A DNA stretch of 64,000 bases from CALBPI01 sp039821605 (GCA_039821605.1 JBCBNV010000001.1:1-64000), one strand, 5' to 3'. Shown: positions 46,140-55,616, counted from the stretch's first letter. Made by a program: numbers and translations. Notes: a model not told the origin generated them from the sequence alone.

Positions 46140-47311
46140 CTCGGTGCCAGGCCTACGAGGTGCGCCAGGTCCTTGAAAAAGATCCGTACGTGGGCGACGG
46201 GTTTCGCGCGCACGAGCTTCTTGTTCATGTAGGCCTCCCACGTCAGGTGCTGGACGTCGGGGTCGCGGCAGATCTTCACGAACTTCTCGCGCCGCTTGTC
46301 ACTCGAGTACCAGAACTTCTGCAGGATGCCGAGGATGAAGAACACGCGGCCGTGGGCTTTGCGGAAGCGCTTGCGCGCAAGCCGCAGCGCGCGGGCGTCG
46401 CCCGTGTCGAGTGCTTCCAATACGGCCTCGGCGGCGAAGCGCCCGGTGCACATGGCGTAGTAGATGCCTTCGCCCGAAGCCGGCGCAACCACGCCTGCGG
46501 CATCGCCGGCGACAACGACATCGCGGCCGTTGTCCCAACGCTTGAGCGGGCGCAGGGGAATCGGGGCACCTTCGGTGCGCACGGTTTCGGCGCCAGAGAG
46601 TCCGGCGCGCTCGCGCAGCTTGGTTGTTGCCGCACGCAGTGAGTAGCCCTGGTTGGCCGTGCCCATGCCGATGCTTGTGCGTTCGCCGTGCGGGAACACC
46701 CAGCCGTAGAAATCGGGTGAGACATCGCCCTGGTAGTACACGTCGCAGCGCGTGGGCTCGAAATCGCCGGTGCCGTGTTCGGGCGACTTGACGATCTCGT
46801 GGTAGGCAAACACGTGTGGAATCTTCTCGGCGCCCGGTATGCACTGACGCGCCACGCGCGAGCGTGCGCCGTCGGCGCCGATGACGTAGTCCGCGCGCGC
46901 TTCGCAGAATTTGCCCGTCGTGTTTTCACGGTACTGCACCACGGCGCCTTCGTCCGTCGACGTGACCTTCTTGAACATGCCGTCTACGCGTGTCGCACCC
47001 GCATCGGCCGCGCGCTGGCGCAGCCATTCGTCAAACACTTCGCGGTCGACCATGCCGACCCAGCCGCCGACGCTCATGTCGACCTTCTCGTTGGCCGGCG
47101 AGATCATGCGCGCGTCGGTGACCTTGGCTTCGAGCTGGCTGTCGGGCACGTCGAACTCGCGGACGAGTATCGGGGGGATCGCGCCGCCGCAGGGCTTGAT
47201 GCGGCCTCGTCGGTCAAGCAGCAATACCTTCTTGCCTGCCGTGGCCAGATCGTGTGCCGCCGTGGCGCCCGTAGGGCCGCCCCCGACGACGATGGCGTCA
47301 TAGTGGTTCAT
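46136..47311 (-). CDS. bchP: Geranylgeranyl reductase (BChl/digeranylgeranyl)
   Basis: FAD-dependent enzyme that reduces the geranylgeranyl tail of bacteriochlorophyll to phytyl. The ATG at 47311 has GGGGAG at 47321-47326 and gives MNHYDAIVVGGGPTGATAA, the dinucleotide-binding motif. LLDRRGRIKPCGGAIPP and VAGDAAGVVAPASGEGIYYAM are family hallmarks. It overlaps its upstream neighbour by 14 bp and is coupled to tspO downstream. Confidence 0.95.
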   Translation of the reverse strand: MNHYDAIVVGGGPTGATAAHDLATAGKKVLLLDRRGRIKPCGGAIPPILVREFDVPDSQLEAKVTDARMISPANEKVDMSVGGWVGMVDREVFDEWLRQRAADAGATRVDGMFKKVTSTDEGAVVQYRENTTGKFCEARADYVIGADGARSRVARQCIPGAEKIPHVFAYHEIVKSPEHGTGDFEPTRCDVYYQGDVSPDFYGWVFPHGERTSIGMGTANQGYSLRAATTKLRERAGLSGAETVRTEGAPIPLRPLKRWDNGRDVVVAGDAAGVVAPASGEGIYYAMCTGRFAAEAVLEALDTGDARALRLARKRFRKAHGRVFFILGILQKFWYSSDKRREKFVKICRDPDVQHLTWEAYMNKKLVRAKPVAHVRIFFKDLAHLVGLAPR

Positions 47312-48653
47312 GTGCCGCATCTCCCCGCGGATTGATGAGCGCTGCTGCCGGCGCGCTCTTGCTGTTCTTGAGTGCTGGCCTGCGGCTGATGCGAGCGGCC
47401 AGGATGGCGGCCGACACGAACAGCGTGGCTTGCGCTGCGAATACGAGCGAGTAGGCGATGGCCACTTCGCCCGTGGCGTAACGAATAATGTCGATGGCCA
47501 GCGTGCCGAGGATGCCGCCCAGCCCGAAGGCGATCGCCTGTGCGGCGCCCCAGACGCCCATGCGCACGCCGTCGCGACCGCGGCTGCCCTCGCTGACGAG
47601 GTGCATCATGCTGCCGATGGCAGCCACGGCGAAGACACCGTTGGCGGCGCCCAGTGCAAAGACGTTGGCGGCCAGTGGCCAGCCCGGCCCGACCTGGCCC
47701 GATAGCGCGAGACAGCCGAGCAGGACGGCGGAGACCAGGCAGCCGCCGATCATGCACTGGCGTAGCGCCGCGGGAATGCGTGCACCGATGAAGGCCACGG
47801 CAATCATGCCGATGAGCACGCCGCCATGTTGCAGGCCGCCGAGCTGCGTCGAGTCACCGGGCGTATAGCCGAAAACGGCGCCCGCAAACGGCTCCAGCAC
47901 AAGGTCCTGGGCGCTGTAGGCCAGCATCGAGATGAAGACGAACAGACCGAAGCGTCGTGTATGCCGCTCGGCAAGCACTTCGCGCACAGCGGCAATGAAC
48001 GCGCCGCGCTCTGGCGCCGGCTCATCGGCATCCGCCGCGATGCCCGCGCGCGGCTCGATGCCCCACACGGCCAGGATCGTGACAGTGAGCGCGATGGCCG
48101 CGACCGCTGCAGTCACCGCCAACAGGCGCTGCATCGAAAACGGATCGAGCAGGGCGCCGGCCACGCCCGCCGTGACGGCGAAGCCCGTAATCATCATGAG
48201 CCACGTGATTGTGGCCGCTGGTGCGCGCCGGTTCGGTGTCGTCAGCGCCGCCAGCAGCACGAGCAACGACGTGCCTGCGGCGCCCACGCCCGCACCGATC
48301 AGGGAGAAGGCGAACACGGCGAGCGCGATGCCGGCGAGCGTGTGTTCGGCCATGATCAGCGTGGCAAGGCTCGCCAGGATCCCACCCGCGCCAAGAACGG
48401 CAATCCCGCCAATGATCCAGGGTGTACGGCGTCCGCCGACGTCCGAGCCATGGCCAAAGCGAGGCCGCGTGATCTGGATCATGTAGTGCAGCGCCACGAG
48501 GACGCCGGGTAATGCGGCAAGGAGCCCGAGCTCGACCACCATGACGCGGTTCAGCGTGGATGTGGTGAGCACGACGATGGCGCCCAGCGCGGCTTGCACG
48601 CAGCCGAGCCGGACGATGCCCAGCCAGCCCAGGCCAGCGCCGGGTGCGCTCAC
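47298..48653 (-). CDS. PucC/BCD-family MFS protein in the bch cluster
   Basis: Twelve-helix member of the bacteriochlorophyll-delivery (PucC/LhaA/Orf428) family: LGCVQAALGAIVVLTTSTLNRVMVVELG near the N-terminus, with RPRFGHGSDVGGRRTPWI between helices 2 and 3. The 451 residues sit between bchG and bchP, where Orf428/bch2 lies in other purple bacteria. The role is probably pigment delivery or assembly. The GTG start overlaps the bchG stop. Confidence 0.88.
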   Translation of the reverse strand: MSAPGAGLGWLGIVRLGCVQAALGAIVVLTTSTLNRVMVVELGLLAALPGVLVALHYMIQITRPRFGHGSDVGGRRTPWIIGGIAVLGAGGILASLATLIMAEHTLAGIALAVFAFSLIGAGVGAAGTSLLVLLAALTTPNRRAPAATITWLMMITGFAVTAGVAGALLDPFSMQRLLAVTAAVAAIALTVTILAVWGIEPRAGIAADADEPAPERGAFIAAVREVLAERHTRRFGLFVFISMLAYSAQDLVLEPFAGAVFGYTPGDSTQLGGLQHGGVLIGMIAVAFIGARIPAALRQCMIGGCLVSAVLLGCLALSGQVGPGWPLAANVFALGAANGVFAVAAIGSMMHLVSEGSRGRDGVRMGVWGAAQAIAFGLGGILGTLAIDIIRYATGEVAIAYSLVFAAQATLFVSAAILAARISRRPALKNSKSAPAAALINPRGDAAHEPL

Positions 48654-49549
48654 AGCAGGCCCCGCAGCGCGAAAGCACTGATCATCATGCCGCTCACGTA
48701 GAGCACGATACCCGTGCCGTTGTACCAGGGTGCGAAGCGCTCGGGGTCACTGAGCATGCGCGGCATGAGCGCGATCTGGCCGAGCAGTACGCCAAGGACG
48801 CCCAGCGCGAAAGGCACTTGTTGCCACTGCAGCAGCAAGCCGATGACGGCGAGCTGCGGCACGGCCATGACGACGCAGGCCAGTCGCGCGGCGCGATCGG
48901 GGCCCAGTGCCGCGGGCAGCGAGCGCAAACCCATGGCGCGGTCGCCCTCGATCGACTTGAAGTCGTTGAGCGTCATGATGCCGTGCGCACCCGCGCCGTA
49001 GAGCAGCGCGACGACGATCAGGCGTGTATCTGGCAGACCGCCCGACATGGCCGCCGCTGCGGTAAACCAGGGCAGTGATTCGTAGCAAAGACCCACGGCA
49101 GCGTTGCCCCACCAGCCGTTGCGTTTGAGTCGGAACGGCGGCGCACTGTAGGCCCACGCCAGCGCGAGCCCCAAGGCGCTCGCGACGAACACCCAGGTAC
49201 CGAGCAGGGCGGCCAGCAGCATCGACAAGATGGACCAGACCACGGCCAGATGCAGGCCGAGTCGTCCCGGGATGCGACCTGAAGGAATGGGTCGGTTGGG
49301 TTGGTTGAGCGCGTCGACGTGGCGGTCGAACCAGTCGTTGACGACCTGACTCGTGCCGCAGAGGAAAGGTCCCGCCAGCAACACACCGCCAATCAGGAAC
49401 TGGAGTCGGCTGCTGACGGTGACGCCGGATGCGACGACGCCGCAGGCAAAAGCCCACATCGGCGGAAACCAGGTCACGGGTTTCAGCAGCTCAATGACAG
49501 ACAGCCAGAAGGGCGGCTGTCCCAGGCGGGCGACGCGAGTCTCAGGCAT
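48650..49549 (-). CDS. bchG: Bacteriochlorophyll synthase
   Basis: UbiA-family prenyltransferase that esterifies bacteriochlorophyllide with a C20 alcohol. The 299 residues contain the two Asp-rich motifs VVNDWFDRHVDALNQPNRP and TLNDFKSIEGDRAMG and about eight helices. First gene of the bchG-orf-bchP-tspO run; a PpsR-type box lies 30 bp upstream. Confidence 0.95.
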   Translation of the reverse strand: MPETRVARLGQPPFWLSVIELLKPVTWFPPMWAFACGVVASGVTVSSRLQFLIGGVLLAGPFLCGTSQVVNDWFDRHVDALNQPNRPIPSGRIPGRLGLHLAVVWSILSMLLAALLGTWVFVASALGLALAWAYSAPPFRLKRNGWWGNAAVGLCYESLPWFTAAAAMSGGLPDTRLIVVALLYGAGAHGIMTLNDFKSIEGDRAMGLRSLPAALGPDRAARLACVVMAVPQLAVIGLLLQWQQVPFALGVLGVLLGQIALMPRMLSDPERFAPWYNGTGIVLYVSGMMISAFALRGLL

Positions 49550-49578
49550 AGCTCAAAGGTAGCCCGCGACCTGGCAGG

Positions 49579-49596
49579 TGTCAATCCAAATTGACA
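49579..49596. promoter_or_regulatory. PpsR/CrtJ-type box upstream of bchG
   Basis: TGTCAAT-CCAA-ATTGACA: TGT and ACA are 12 bases apart and the arms are perfect over 7 bp. On the minus strand its TTGACA can serve as a -35 with TACCTT 17 bp downstream (49556-49561), so binding would block bchG transcription. Confidence 0.72.
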
Positions 49597-49666
49597 TCAA
49601 TCCGTCATTTATGGTTGACACTGACGTGTCCGACGCTGAGATGGGCAAATTCAGACAGTCGAAGTG

Positions 49667-51091
49667 TCAGCTCTTCTTGCCAGAATCGTCGCCAGCGAGT
49701 CCGTAGCGACGCAATTTCACGTACAGACTCTGGCGGCTCAGGCCGAGCATTTCGGCCGCCGAGGCACGGTTGCCGCCCGTGGTGCGAAGCGCTGCCTCGA
49801 TGCAGAGTCGCTCGAGGATGTCCGTGGTCTCGCGGATGAGTTCTTTCAGGGGCACACGGCCCACGAGTTCCGTCATCTGCTCCACGGAACGCGGCAGCGA
49901 GCTGTCCGAATCGATGCGCTTGGCGGTCTCGACGGGTCGCAGCGACTGGCGCAGTACGAAGCCGAAGCGTGGCTCGCCGTGTGCCTCGAAGGCCACGGCC
50001 GACAAGTCCACGTCGACGGGTTGGCCGTACTCGACATTGACCACGGTGGAGAATTGCCGCAACGAGCCGTGCTGTTGCAGATTCTTGCGAATGACGTTGA
50101 TGTCGACGCCGGGCCGGCCAATCCACTGGTCAAGCGGTTGCTCGCGCAGCTGTGCTTCGGACGCAACCTGGCAGAGGTCCGTGAAGGCACTGTTTGCCGA
50201 CAGTATCTGCCCTGCGGCATCCGTGACGACGAACGCATCGGGTGTGTCTTCAGCCAGTGCCAGCAGCAGGCGTTCGTGCAGGTCGCGATTGCGGTCGGTG
50301 GCCAGGTCGTCGTCGGTGAGCCGCAGCATGAGCAGCCGTGTCGACTCGCGCAGCAGCGGCACGGCGGCGATCTTCAGGTCATTGTCGCGGTCCGCGAGCG
50401 TGGCGGACAAGCGGTGTTGCTTACCCGTTGCCGAGACTTTGGTCAGCATGTCGTCGAGCGCGTCGCGCGACCCGTCGGCAAGCAGGGTTTTCAACGAGCG
50501 GCCAATGAGCCTCGTCTGCTTGTCCCCCAGCACAAGTGCCGCGGCCGGGTTGACCTCAACGATGCGCCCCGTGCCCGGTTCGGCGATCACAATGGCTTCG
50601 GCTGTGGTCTGGAACAACAGCCGGTAGCGTGACTCGGCCTGCTGCAGGCGTGCGTACTCGCTCTCAATCGACTGTTGCATCTCGAGCAGCTGCTGCTGCA
50701 TTTCCGAGATCGCTCGCAGGTCCTTGCCGATGGCAAGCGTCAGATCGCTGTCACCCGCGCGAACGGCCAGGTAGAGGATGGGCAGGTCCGCACGATCGTC
50801 GACAGGATGATTGACCTGGCGCCAGCGTCGCACGCCCGAGTCCGAAGCGGCATCGGCGAGTAAACGCTCGATCTTGCCGCGGCATTCCTCTGTGACGGTG
50901 TCCACCCAGGCTTTGCCGATCCAGCCACCGGCGATGCGGTCCAGCGGACGCTCGGCGCCGAAAGCGATATCAACAATGATGCCCTCGTCGTTGACGAGCA
51001 GCGTGATGTCGTGGGAGGCGCCGATGAGCTGCGCGATCGAATCGTGGCTGAGCTCTCGGAGGGCGTCCTGTGTGGACTTAAAGGGAATCAT
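49667..51091 (-). CDS. ppsR: Photosynthesis repressor PpsR/CrtJ
   Basis: Redox-responsive repressor of bch, crt and puc genes. The 474 residues comprise an N-terminal segment, a Gln-rich helical linker (ISEMQQQLLEMQQSIESEY), two PAS domains and a C-terminal Fis-type helix-turn-helix (NRASAAEMLGLSRQSLYVKLRRYG). Cys430 in ERLCIEAAL sits at the HTH, where the redox cysteine of CrtJ/PpsR lies as far as I recall. Encoded just downstream of ppaA in the same direction. Confidence 0.95.
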   Translation of the reverse strand: MIPFKSTQDALRELSHDSIAQLIGASHDITLLVNDEGIIVDIAFGAERPLDRIAGGWIGKAWVDTVTEECRGKIERLLADAASDSGVRRWRQVNHPVDDRADLPILYLAVRAGDSDLTLAIGKDLRAISEMQQQLLEMQQSIESEYARLQQAESRYRLLFQTTAEAIVIAEPGTGRIVEVNPAAALVLGDKQTRLIGRSLKTLLADGSRDALDDMLTKVSATGKQHRLSATLADRDNDLKIAAVPLLRESTRLLMLRLTDDDLATDRNRDLHERLLLALAEDTPDAFVVTDAAGQILSANSAFTDLCQVASEAQLREQPLDQWIGRPGVDINVIRKNLQQHGSLRQFSTVVNVEYGQPVDVDLSAVAFEAHGEPRFGFVLRQSLRPVETAKRIDSDSSLPRSVEQMTELVGRVPLKELIRETTDILERLCIEAALRTTGGNRASAAEMLGLSRQSLYVKLRRYGLAGDDSGKKS

Positions 51092-51145
51092 GTTGTGTGC
51101 CTCGCTCTGAACCGTCGCTGTCGGAAGGCGATGAGCGTGGCCATG

Positions 51146-52024
51146 TTAGTCGGATCGAAGCCGCCGGTGGGGAACGAGTTCCGCCACCTGCCGCAGTGTG
51201 TCTTGGAGCTCGCCCGCAACGAGGTCGACATTGAGTGCCTCAAGTTTCTCAGGCGAGTGCGCGGCGATGCCGCCGCCGATGACAATCTTGACGCCATCAT
51301 TGATGGATGCGCGTCGCGCGTCGACGATGGCTTCGGCCAGGATCGACAGGTTGCGGTCGGCGCTGATGGACAGGCCGATCACGTCGCAGTGTTGCTGCGC
51401 GACGAGGTCAATGAGTTCACTTGTGGAACGCGGCATGCCGGACCAGACCGTCCAGCCCTCCGAGCGGAACGACTCGACGGCGAGGTGCAGCCCCATCGAG
51501 TGCTGCTCGCCAGGCACAGTCGTCACCAGAATGCTCGGCGCCTCGCGCCCCTCCTCAAAACTATGGATCGGGAACAGCGGCGCCGTCGCGATGGCCATGT
51601 GGCGCATCTTGGTCACCGCGATCGTGACGTCGGCAAAGTTGCACTCGTCGCGTTCCCACATTTCTCCGAGTCGTTGCGCTGCGGGGGCCAGCAAGTGGCG
51701 GTAGATCTGGATCAGATCGTGGTCGCTATCCCGAAGGTCCTCGATGAACGAGAACGCTTCTTCAACCTCTCCGGAGCGCAACACCGACAAAAAACGCTCG
51801 ACGTCGTACTCGGGTCGCGCTGTCGCAGCGACCTCTTCGACGTCTGGCGTTGGGCTCGGGAAGGTCATTTGCAGCCGCGGAATGATCTCTTGGTCAATAA
51901 GCAGCGAGAGATTCGAAATCTCTGCCTCGGTTGCGGATTTCGAATGACCCAGCAGCCGTCTGCTGCTGTCGATCAAACGGAAAAAGATCCCAGTGATCCC
52001 CGCGTCAGCGTGATCCGATGCCAT
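51146..52024 (-). CDS. ppaA: Cobalamin-binding photosynthesis regulator PpaA/AerR
   Basis: Antirepressor that binds vitamin B12 and modulates PpsR/CrtJ. The ATG at 52024 gives 292 residues. The C-terminal half is a B12-binding domain: VPGEQHSMGLHLAVESF carries the candidate cobalt-ligand histidine, and DVIGLSISADRN and IVIGGGIAA are the Rossmann strands. It is divergent from bchF, sharing a 230-bp region with PpsR-type boxes. Confidence 0.93.
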   Translation of the reverse strand: MASDHADAGITGIFFRLIDSSRRLLGHSKSATEAEISNLSLLIDQEIIPRLQMTFPSPTPDVEEVAATARPEYDVERFLSVLRSGEVEEAFSFIEDLRDSDHDLIQIYRHLLAPAAQRLGEMWERDECNFADVTIAVTKMRHMAIATAPLFPIHSFEEGREAPSILVTTVPGEQHSMGLHLAVESFRSEGWTVWSGMPRSTSELIDLVAQQHCDVIGLSISADRNLSILAEAIVDARRASINDGVKIVIGGGIAAHSPEKLEALNVDLVAGELQDTLRQVAELVPHRRLRSD

Positions 52025-52125
52025 TGCTCGTTGTCCCCAAAGCGCCGCGTATTTGCGCGCGCGAGCGGGGCATTCTAGCACTGTCGGACTCGCCCGCCTG
52101 ATAGTAGACACAAGCCGGACTCGTA

Positions 52126-52143
52126 TGTCAATTGGTGTTGACG
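52126..52143. promoter_or_regulatory. PpsR/CrtJ-type box 1 between ppaA and bchF
   Basis: TGT-N12-ACG with near-symmetric arms TGTCAA and TTGACG. One base departs from the consensus. It adjoins a second box at 52142-52159, the paired arrangement known for CrtJ. Confidence 0.6.
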
Positions 52144-52159
52144 TAGTGCAAAGTTGACA
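52142..52159. promoter_or_regulatory. PpsR/CrtJ-type box 2 overlapping the bchF -35
   Basis: CGT-N12-ACA, one base from consensus. Its right arm is TTGACA (52154-52159), which is also the -35 of the putative bchF promoter. Confidence 0.55.
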
Positions 52160-52182
52160 CTTTCTGGGTCGCCTCGTACATT
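52154..52182 (+). promoter_or_regulatory. Putative sigma70 promoter of the bchF operon
   Basis: Perfect TTGACA at 52154-52159, 17-bp spacer, TACATT at 52177-52182. It lies 77 bp upstream of the bchF ATG. Confidence 0.6.
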
Positions 52183-52258
52183 TGGCTCGAGCGTTAGCGC
52201 TGTCGGGCCATTCAGCCAGCCCGCGCCTTCGCCAGACTGTGGGAGTCCTCGATCCGCC

Positions 52259-52786
52259 ATGGCATTTGGCCAGTCTTATTCGACGCCGCTTCGGCCGCTT
52301 TACACGCCCGAACAGCGGTTACGCCGTGACAGCACACGCTGGACGCTGGTGCAGGGCATCCTTGCGCCGCTCCAATTCCTCGTGTTCCTGGTCAGCGTCG
52401 TGCTGGTGGTGCGGTATCTCGCCACTGGAGAGGGCGCATTCGCGGCGACACTGTCTGTGGTCATCAAGACCGCCGTGCTCTACAGCATCATGATTACGGG
52501 TGCGCTCTGGGAGAAGGCCGTGTTCGGCCACTACCTGTTCGTGCCCGCGTTTTTCTGGGAGGACGTCGTCAGCATGCTCGTGATGCTGCTGCACACGGCC
52601 TACCTGGCGTGCGTGGCCTTTGGCTGGCTCGGGATCACCGGGCAGCTCTGGCTCGCCATGGCGGCCTATGCCGCGTACGTCATCAACGCTGCGCAGTTTG
52701 TATGGAAATTCAGACTTGCGCGGCTCGAAACGCCTGCTGTCCCAGCAGCCGGCGCGGCGGCATCGCTCCCGGGAGCTGCGCGATGA
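52259..52786 (+). CDS. bchF: 2-vinyl bacteriochlorophyllide hydratase
   Basis: Hydrates the C3 vinyl group on the way to bacteriochlorophyll a. The ATG at 52259 gives 175 residues. The family pattern is clear: YTPEQRLRRDSTRWTLVQGILAP-type sequence, then ALWEKAVFGHYLFVPAFFWED, with about four membrane helices. The stop overlaps the bchN start (ATGA). The ribosome-binding site (GGGAG at 52241-52245) is rather far from the start. Confidence 0.94.
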   Translation: MAFGQSYSTPLRPLYTPEQRLRRDSTRWTLVQGILAPLQFLVFLVSVVLVVRYLATGEGAFAATLSVVIKTAVLYSIMITGALWEKAVFGHYLFVPAFFWEDVVSMLVMLLHTAYLACVAFGWLGITGQLWLAMAAYAAYVINAAQFVWKFRLARLETPAVPAAGAAASLPGAAR

Positions 52787-54060
52787 CCGCCAACGTCCTG
52801 CAACCGCTTTCCGAGCTCAAGCGGGCCCCCGACGGGGTCATTCGCGAGCGCGGCCAACGCGAGGTGTTCTGCGGTCTGACCGGCATTGTCTGGTTACACC
52901 GCAAGATTCAGGACGCATTCTTTCTTGTGGTGGGATCCCGGACCTGCGCACATCTGATCCAGTCAGCCGCGGGCGTCATGATCTTCGCGGAGCCGAGGTT
53001 CGCCACGGCAATCATCGACGACCGCGACCTGGCTGGGCTAGCCGATGCGAACGAGGAGCTTGATCGAGAGGTGGCACGCCTGCTGGCGCGTCGTCCCGAC
53101 ATCAAGCTCCTCTTCCTCGTCGGCTCATGCCCATCTGAAGTCATCAAGCTCGACTTGTCGCGTGCCGCCGAGCGGCTGTCACAACAGTTCATGCCTGACG
53201 TACGGGTACTGAACTACTCCGGCAGCGGAATCGAGACCACGTTCACGCAGGGCGAGGACACCTGCCTGGCCGCGCTGGTGCCTGAATTGCCAGCCTCCGA
53301 CGACACGCAATTGCTTGTCGCGGGTGCGTTGCCCGATGTCGTTGAAGACCAGTTTCGCGGCCTTTTCGATGCCATTGGTTTGGGGCCCGTGTCCTTTCTG
53401 CCCATGCGCAGCGCCAATGACATGCCCAGCATTGGTCCGAACACGCGCTACCTGCTGGCACAGCCGTTTCTCGGCGAAACGGGTGAAGCGCTCGAGCGAC
53501 GCGGTGCCACCCGTATCGTCGCGCCGTTTCCGTTCGGCGAGAAGGGCACGACGGCCTGGCTGGCCGCTGCGGCCCAGGCGTTTGGCGTTGAGCAGGCCAG
53601 GTTCGAGAGCGTAACGGCCTCAGCGCGAGATCGCGCACGACGGGCCGTGGCGCAGCAACGCGAGCACCTTGAAGGCAAGCGCATTTTCTTTTTCCCCGAC
53701 TCGCAGCTCGAGGTGCCGCTGGCGCGGTTTCTCGCCGATGAACTGGGTATGCAACTGATCGAGGTCGGCACGCCTTACCTGCACCGGGATCACCTGTCCG
53801 TAGAGCTTGAGTTGCTACCCGACGAGGTTCGGCTCAGCGAGGGGCAGGATGTAGAGCGCCAGCTCGATCGCTGCCACGAAGATCTGCCCGATCTCGTGGT
53901 CTGCGGGCTCGGGCTCGCCAATCCGCTCGAGGCGCAGGGCGTGACGACCAAGTGGTCGATCGAGCTCTTGTTTTCACCTGTGCACGGCTACGAGCAGGCC
54001 GGCGACTGTGCGGAGCTGTTTTCGCGTCCTTTGCGGCGCAAGCAGATGTTGACGATCTGA
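52783..54060 (+). CDS. bchN: Light-independent protochlorophyllide reductase subunit N
   Basis: One half of the NB catalytic component of DPOR, related to nitrogenase NifD. The 425 residues include cluster-ligand cysteines in EVFCGLTGIVWLH, GSRTCAHLIQ and VGSCPSEVIK. The stop overlaps the bchB ATG by one base. Confidence 0.96.
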   Translation: MTANVLQPLSELKRAPDGVIRERGQREVFCGLTGIVWLHRKIQDAFFLVVGSRTCAHLIQSAAGVMIFAEPRFATAIIDDRDLAGLADANEELDREVARLLARRPDIKLLFLVGSCPSEVIKLDLSRAAERLSQQFMPDVRVLNYSGSGIETTFTQGEDTCLAALVPELPASDDTQLLVAGALPDVVEDQFRGLFDAIGLGPVSFLPMRSANDMPSIGPNTRYLLAQPFLGETGEALERRGATRIVAPFPFGEKGTTAWLAAAAQAFGVEQARFESVTASARDRARRAVAQQREHLEGKRIFFFPDSQLEVPLARFLADELGMQLIEVGTPYLHRDHLSVELELLPDEVRLSEGQDVERQLDRCHEDLPDLVVCGLGLANPLEAQGVTTKWSIELLFSPVHGYEQAGDCAELFSRPLRRKQMLTI

Positions 54061-55616
54061 TGAAACTCACACTGTGGACATACGAGGGGCCAACCCATGT
54101 GGGTGCCATGCGTGTGGCCACGGCGATGCGCGACCTGCACTACGTGCTGCACGCGCCGCAGGGCGATACCTACGCCGACCTGCTGTTCACGATGATCGAA
54201 CGCAACGACAAGCGTCCTCCGGTGACCTACACCACGTTCCAGGCGCGCGATTTGGGTGGCGATACGGCGACGCTGTTTCAGGACGCTTGCCGCGCCGCTT
54301 ACGAGCGCTTTAAACCCAGCGCGATGCTCGTGGGGGCGTCTTGCACGGCCGAACTCATCCAGGACGATCCCGGCGGTCTGGCCGCGGGCATGCAGTTGCC
54401 CGTGCCGATGATTCCGCTCGAGTTGCCGTCCTACCAGCGCAAGGAAAACTGGGCGGCCGCCGAGACCTTCTACCACGTGGTGCGTGGGCTCGCGGGCGCG
54501 CGTGCGCTGCCGCCCGGCGCCAAGCGGCCACCGCGCGCCGAAGGGCAACGCCCGTCATGCAACCTGCTGGGTGCGACCGCACTCGGCTTCCGACACCGCG
54601 ATGATGTGCGCGAGCTCACGGAGCTTATGCGCCGGCTTGGCATCGACGTCAATCTCATCGCGCCGCTCGATGCGTCGCCCGCCGATATCACCCGTATTGG
54701 TGATGCCGACTTCAACGTTGTCATGTACCCCGAAACCGGCGAGACGGCGGCACGCTGGCTCAAGCGCGCTTTCGATCAGCCCATGACGAGCGTTGTGCCG
54801 ATCGGCGTCGGCGCCACAACCGAGTTCATACACGAAGTCGCCGAGCTCGCGGGCGTTGACCCCGAGCCCGCATTGCGCGACGGGCGGTCGCGACTGCCCT
54901 GGTACTCGCGCTCCGTGGACTCGACCTACCTCACGGGCAAGCGCGTGTTCGTGTTTGGCGATGCCTCGCACGCTCTGGCCGCCGCCCGCGTGGCGTCGGA
55001 CGAGCTCGGCTTCGAGGTCGTTGGTCTGGGCACTTACAGCCGCGAGTTTGCACGTGATGTGCGCACTGCGGCGCGCGAGCGTTACAACGTCGAGCCGCTC
55101 ATCACCGACGACTATCTCGAGGTCGAGGCGGCCATGGCAGAGGCACAGCCCGAGATGATCCTGGGCACGCAGATGGAGCGTCATATCGCCAAGCGGCTCG
55201 GGATTGGCTGCGCCGTGATCTCGGCGCCCATGCACGTGCAGGATTTCCCGGCGGCGCACTCGCCGCAAATGGGCTACGCGGGCGCCAACGTGCTGTTCGA
55301 CAGCTGGGTGCACCCGCTCATGATGGGGCTCGAAGAGCACCTGCTCGCGATGTTCCGCGAGGACTTTGAATTCAATGATGCGGCGACGCCGTCGCACCTC
55401 GGCCACAACGGTGCCAGCGCGCCGCAACCCGAGGCGCCGGCGGCAGCGCCCGGCGAGCCTGTCTGGCTCGCGGACGCCGAGAAGGAACTCGGCAAAATCC
55501 CGTTCTTCGTGCGCGGCAAGGCACGCAGGAATACCGAGCGTTTCGCACGCGAGCGTGGCGTTGAAAGCATCAACGTCGACACGCTGTATGAAGCCAAGGC
55601 CCATTTCGGGCGTTGA
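54060..55616 (+). CDS. bchB: Light-independent protochlorophyllide reductase subunit B
   Basis: The other half of the DPOR catalytic component, supplying one cysteine and the aspartate ligand to the NB cluster. The 518 residues begin MKLTLWTYEGPTHVGAMRVA, with VGASCTAELIQDDPGGLA near residue 95 and a C-terminal domain ending NVDTLYEAKAHFGR. Followed after 16 bp by bchL, not by bchH. Confidence 0.96.
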   Translation: MKLTLWTYEGPTHVGAMRVATAMRDLHYVLHAPQGDTYADLLFTMIERNDKRPPVTYTTFQARDLGGDTATLFQDACRAAYERFKPSAMLVGASCTAELIQDDPGGLAAGMQLPVPMIPLELPSYQRKENWAAAETFYHVVRGLAGARALPPGAKRPPRAEGQRPSCNLLGATALGFRHRDDVRELTELMRRLGIDVNLIAPLDASPADITRIGDADFNVVMYPETGETAARWLKRAFDQPMTSVVPIGVGATTEFIHEVAELAGVDPEPALRDGRSRLPWYSRSVDSTYLTGKRVFVFGDASHALAAARVASDELGFEVVGLGTYSREFARDVRTAARERYNVEPLITDDYLEVEAAMAEAQPEMILGTQMERHIAKRLGIGCAVISAPMHVQDFPAAHSPQMGYAGANVLFDSWVHPLMMGLEEHLLAMFREDFEFNDAATPSHLGHNGASAPQPEAPAAAPGEPVWLADAEKELGKIPFFVRGKARRNTERFARERGVESINVDTLYEAKAHFGR

